The translations under genes and the position numbers were made by a program. A model generated the notes under the pieces. It was not told the origin of the DNA and searched no databases. It worked only from the letters and a program-made list of their open reading frames with translations. A stretch of 16,511 nucleotides of DNA. It comes from Candidatus Fermentibacterota bacterium (GTDB taxonomy: Bacteria; JAFGKV01). Every line of letters begins with the position of its first letter. Positions within the stretch are counted from its first letter, which is position 1. The stretch spans positions 1 through 16,511 of the forward strand of contig JAUXFG010000083.1 of assembly GCA_030620115.1 (NCBI GenBank), written 5' to 3'. This document shows positions 14,117 through 16,511 of the stretch, piece after piece.

Positions 14117-15985
14117 TTGAGTATGTCGGGATCAAAGATGTCCGAGCGGAAAACGGGCTTGTCGGCCCAGACGGCGAAAGAGGCTCTCGCAGAGAAAATA
14201 CGGCGCACATTTGGTTTCAAGCTTGCGCTGAAACTCGCTTGGGATAGTGCTCCTAAGCATCTACTTGCCATCGCTCCCATGAAAGTACTCGCGGGCGCTC
14301 TTCCTCTGGCAAGTCTTTACCTCATGAAGCGAATCATTGACGCGATAACGGAGGCTATTGCCAGCCCCGATCCATTGTCTCACTTCGCACATGTCTTGCT
14401 ATTCGTTGTTCTCGCGGGTCTTGCCGGGATGCTTGGATCGATCCTCGGCGCCATATCGAGTTATGTGAGCGAAGCGCAAGGCATGTTGGTGGGAGATCAT
14501 GTCCAAGGGCTTATCCAAACCAAATGTTTAGAGCTGGATCTCGAGTTCTTCGAAGACCCGGATTACTACGATACACTGCAACGGGCCAGGCGAGAAGGGG
14601 GCAGCCGGCCAGTGGCGATTGTGCAAAATCTCACCTCGCTTGGTCAGACTATCGTGACGCTGGCGGGCATGATCGGTCTCCTTGTGTCATTCAGTATTCC
14701 CATGGCAGGCGTACTTTTCTTTGCAGCAATTCCCAGCGTTTTCGTGAGACTGCGGTTCACGGATATTCGCTATCGCTGGCAGCGCGAGCGAACGGAGACG
14801 AGCCGACTCGTCAGTTACTATGATATGATGATGTCCGGCCTTCGTCATGCCAAGGAAGTCAGGCTCTACCAGCTTGGATCACTATTTCGTCAACGATGGA
14901 CCAGTTTAAGGCGGTTGCTCCGCGGTGAAGTTCTCGATATCAGACGACGCAGTGTGACGGCAGGATTTATCGCTCAGATGGTCGGCACTGTGGTCGTATT
15001 TGGAGGTTTCCTCTTCATTGTTCGTAGTGCCCTTCTTGGCGCCATCACTCTGGGCTCCATGGTCATGTATTACCAGGCCTTCCAGCGCGGATTGTCGAGT
15101 CTCCGGCAGCTGATGATGGGTTTTGCCCAGCTCTACGAGGGGAATTTGTTTCTCACCAATCTCGAGGAGTTTTTCCAACAGGAACAGAAAATCGCAGAGC
15201 CTGAGTCCCCGGAACCGGTTCCCCGATCACTCAGTACGGATATCCGGTTTGAAGGCGTGAGCTTTCACTATCCGAGATGCGACAAGTTTGTCCTAAGAGA
15301 CATAGACCTCACGCTGGCTCCCGGGGAAGTGGTTGCTCTGGTGGGAGAGAATGGATCCGGCAAGACCACCATGATCAAGCTGCTTTGCCGGCTGTATGAT
15401 CCCACAGAGGGGCGAATCCTGTTGAACGGAAAGGATCTTTGTGAATATGCGACGACCGATCTGCGAAGGGAAGTGGGGGTCATTTTCCAAGATTTCGCGC
15501 AGTATCCGGTCACTGTACGTGAGAACATCTGGTTTGGGGATCTGAGCAAGAGTCGCGATGGTCTCGGCATTGAAGAGGCGGCGCGACAGGCAGGCATTCA
15601 TGACGATATTGCGGCTCTTCCAAAGGGATATGATACCCAGCTTGGGAGGTGGTTCAAAGGGGGAGAAGAGCTGAGCATCGGGCAGTGGCAGAAGGTAGCC
15701 TTGGCCCGGGCTTTCCTGCGGGATGCGCAGATGATTATCCTCGATGAACCGACAAGCGCAATGGATGCAAGATCCGAGTATGAAGTATTCAGGCATTTTC
15801 GAAGCCTGCTGAAGGGGCGCTCAGCCATATTGGTCAGCCATCGTTTCTCCACGGTTCGGCTGGCGGATCGGATCTATGTTGTCGAGGAGGGGCGGATCAT
15901 CGAGCAAGGAAGCCATGAGGAGCTAGTTGCCCAAGGTGGAACATACGCAAGAATGTACGGACTCCAAGCAGCGGCCTTTGCATGA
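14117..15985 (+). CDS. ABC exporter half-transporter (permease fused to ATPase)
   Basis: The protein has 622 residues. An N-terminal membrane domain (residues ~40-320, about six helices) is fused to a C-terminal ATPase. Walker A 'GENGSGKTT' is at 410-418 and the Q-loop is 'VIFQDF'. The signature is 'LSIGQ' (519-523), a variant of LSGGQ, followed by 'WQKVALARAF'. Walker B is 'MIILDEP' with catalytic Glu544, the D-loop 'SAMD' follows, and the switch His575 is in 'VSHRFSTV'. All residues needed for ATP hydrolysis are present. It should homodimerise in the inner membrane and export a lipid, peptide or drug. The family resembles peptide/lantibiotic exporters, but no precursor peptide or peptidase domain is seen. 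AAGAGGG (14105-14111) fits a TTG start at 14117; ATG 14123 is the alternative. It stands alone in the window. Confidence 0.92.
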   Translation: MSMSGSKMSERKTGLSAQTAKEALAEKIRRTFGFKLALKLAWDSAPKHLLAIAPMKVLAGALPLASLYLMKRIIDAITEAIASPDPLSHFAHVLLFVVLAGLAGMLGSILGAISSYVSEAQGMLVGDHVQGLIQTKCLELDLEFFEDPDYYDTLQRARREGGSRPVAIVQNLTSLGQTIVTLAGMIGLLVSFSIPMAGVLFFAAIPSVFVRLRFTDIRYRWQRERTETSRLVSYYDMMMSGLRHAKEVRLYQLGSLFRQRWTSLRRLLRGEVLDIRRRSVTAGFIAQMVGTVVVFGGFLFIVRSALLGAITLGSMVMYYQAFQRGLSSLRQLMMGFAQLYEGNLFLTNLEEFFQQEQKIAEPESPEPVPRSLSTDIRFEGVSFHYPRCDKFVLRDIDLTLAPGEVVALVGENGSGKTTMIKLLCRLYDPTEGRILLNGKDLCEYATTDLRREVGVIFQDFAQYPVTVRENIWFGDLSKSRDGLGIEEAARQAGIHDDIAALPKGYDTQLGRWFKGGEELSIGQWQKVALARAFLRDAQMIILDEPTSAMDARSEYEVFRHFRSLLKGRSAILVSHRFSTVRLADRIYVVEEGRIIEQGSHEELVAQGGTYARMYGLQAAAFA

Positions 15986-15993
15986 TCGTAACC

Positions 15994-16050
15994 GTTCGGA
16001 GGTTCGGGGTTCGGAGGTTCAGGGGTTCGGGGTTCAGGGTTCATGGGTTC
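15994..16050 (+). repeat. Tandem short repeat, units of GGTTCGGG/GGTTCAGG
   Basis: About eight imperfect 6-8 base units built on GGTTC(G/A)GG lie just after the ABC exporter stop codon. Units vary in length and in the G/A position, as expected of slippage-prone arrays. The opposite strand could be read as a Pro-Glu-Pro repeat peptide, which I regard as an artefact. Confidence 0.8.
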
Positions 16051-16511
16051 CCTCCGTGTGTGAGAATGAAGATCATGCTCGGTCCCTACATAGATTGGTC
16101 TGGGGCGCGGCGTGAGAGCCTTTATCCGAGACATCTATGTTTTTCGCGTAGATAGTAGCACTATCTCCCAGAGTGCGGGTGCCCTCACGGGGAGCTACAG
16201 AGCTGAGGATCGACGAAGTTGTCCGGCTGACCTTTGACCTCTGACCTCTGACTTCTGATCCGCCAGCCGGCGGATTGCAGCCGGAGGCCGCCTTAGGGAA
16301 GTGCAAGGCCTTCATCATCCTCACCCTCGTATGCCACGCCCACGGACAGTGTCTCACGTACAATGATCTTGGTCAGCCTGAACTCACTATAATGGTGGTT
16401 TTAGGCGCGGGACAATCGCAAGTTGGATTCCGGAGAATTGATTGACAATTGGAAAGGAAAGAGATAAGGTGATGGGCTATTTGGACAATAGAGAGCCGTG
16501 ATGGATGAGGA
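16051..16511. other. Gene-free tail of the window
   Basis: No gene is supported. A perfect 7-bp hairpin with a 3-base loop (AGATAGT/ACTATCT, 16150-16166) lies in it, as do the TGACCTC array and its adjoining hairpin. Near the end TTGACA (16442-16447) could be a -35 box. ATG 16472 opens a nine-codon ORF whose TGA (16499-16501) overlaps ATG 16501; the latter may begin a gene that continues past the window, but only eleven bases of it are visible. Confidence 0.35.
16228..16258 (+). repeat. Tandem short repeat, units of TGACCTC
   Basis: TGACCTT, TGACCTC, TGACCTC, TGACTTC in tandem, directly followed by a perfect 7-bp hairpin ATCCGCC/GGCGGAT (16258-16275). No coding potential. Confidence 0.75.

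Noticed and set aside
16100-16260. Riboswitch (TPP-like bases GGTGCC and CTGAGG)
   Set aside because: The second conserved half and helix pairing of a TPP riboswitch are absent, and no downstream biosynthesis gene is visible.

Overview
This 16.5 kb window looks like part of a chromosome from an uncultured, anaerobic, probably Gram-negative (two-membrane) bacterium. The anaerobic assignment rests on a complete glycyl-radical enzyme system. The two-membrane assignment rests on one signal-peptide-bearing protein with an outer-membrane look. I cannot name the phylum. Intergenic spacers are long and full of dispersed GC-rich repeats, short hairpin repeats and decayed gene fragments, which suggests a repeat-rich genome with active gene loss.

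The centre of interest is a five-gene, co-directional plus-strand block, etfB-etfA-hpdB-hpdC-hpdA (about 6.3-12.1 kb). It encodes both subunits of an electron-transfer flavoprotein, followed by an arylacetate decarboxylase: large glycyl-radical subunit, small iron-sulfur subunit and radical-SAM activase. The large subunit keeps every catalytic residue I know from clostridial 4-hydroxyphenylacetate decarboxylase (Cys508, Glu510, His541, Glu642, Gly878). The small subunit keeps all eight expected cluster ligands. The predicted reaction is 4-hydroxyphenylacetate to p-cresol plus CO2, a terminal step of tyrosine fermentation. Placing etfBA directly upstream is the unusual part. The activase gene has no ATG, GTG or TTG start: a Shine-Dalgarno sequence is followed by ATC, and a four-codon mini-ORF overlaps the end of hpdC.

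Left of this block are a large minus-strand polytopic membrane protein (GT-C glycosyltransferase-like, with a C-terminal beta-sandwich-like region), an 865-bp spacer that is a mosaic of repeats, and a small secreted or outer-membrane-type protein on the minus strand. Next comes a spacer with two gene fossils in one frame: a piece of an acyl-CoA carboxylase beta subunit (methylcrotonyl-CoA carboxylase type), then the C-terminus of an acyl-CoA dehydrogenase. A TPR protein follows, then an inverted copy of the long repeat immediately upstream of etfB. The fossils suggest that the ETF once served an acyl-CoA (leucine/isovalerate-type) oxidation cluster here.

Right of the block are a convergent four-helix membrane protein and a decayed toxin-antitoxin-like pair on the minus strand (a DUF6922-like gene with one in-frame TAA, and a frame-broken AbiEii-type remnant invaded by a MITE-like repeat). 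These are followed by an intact ABC exporter half-transporter and a gene-free tail with two kinds of tandem short repeats.
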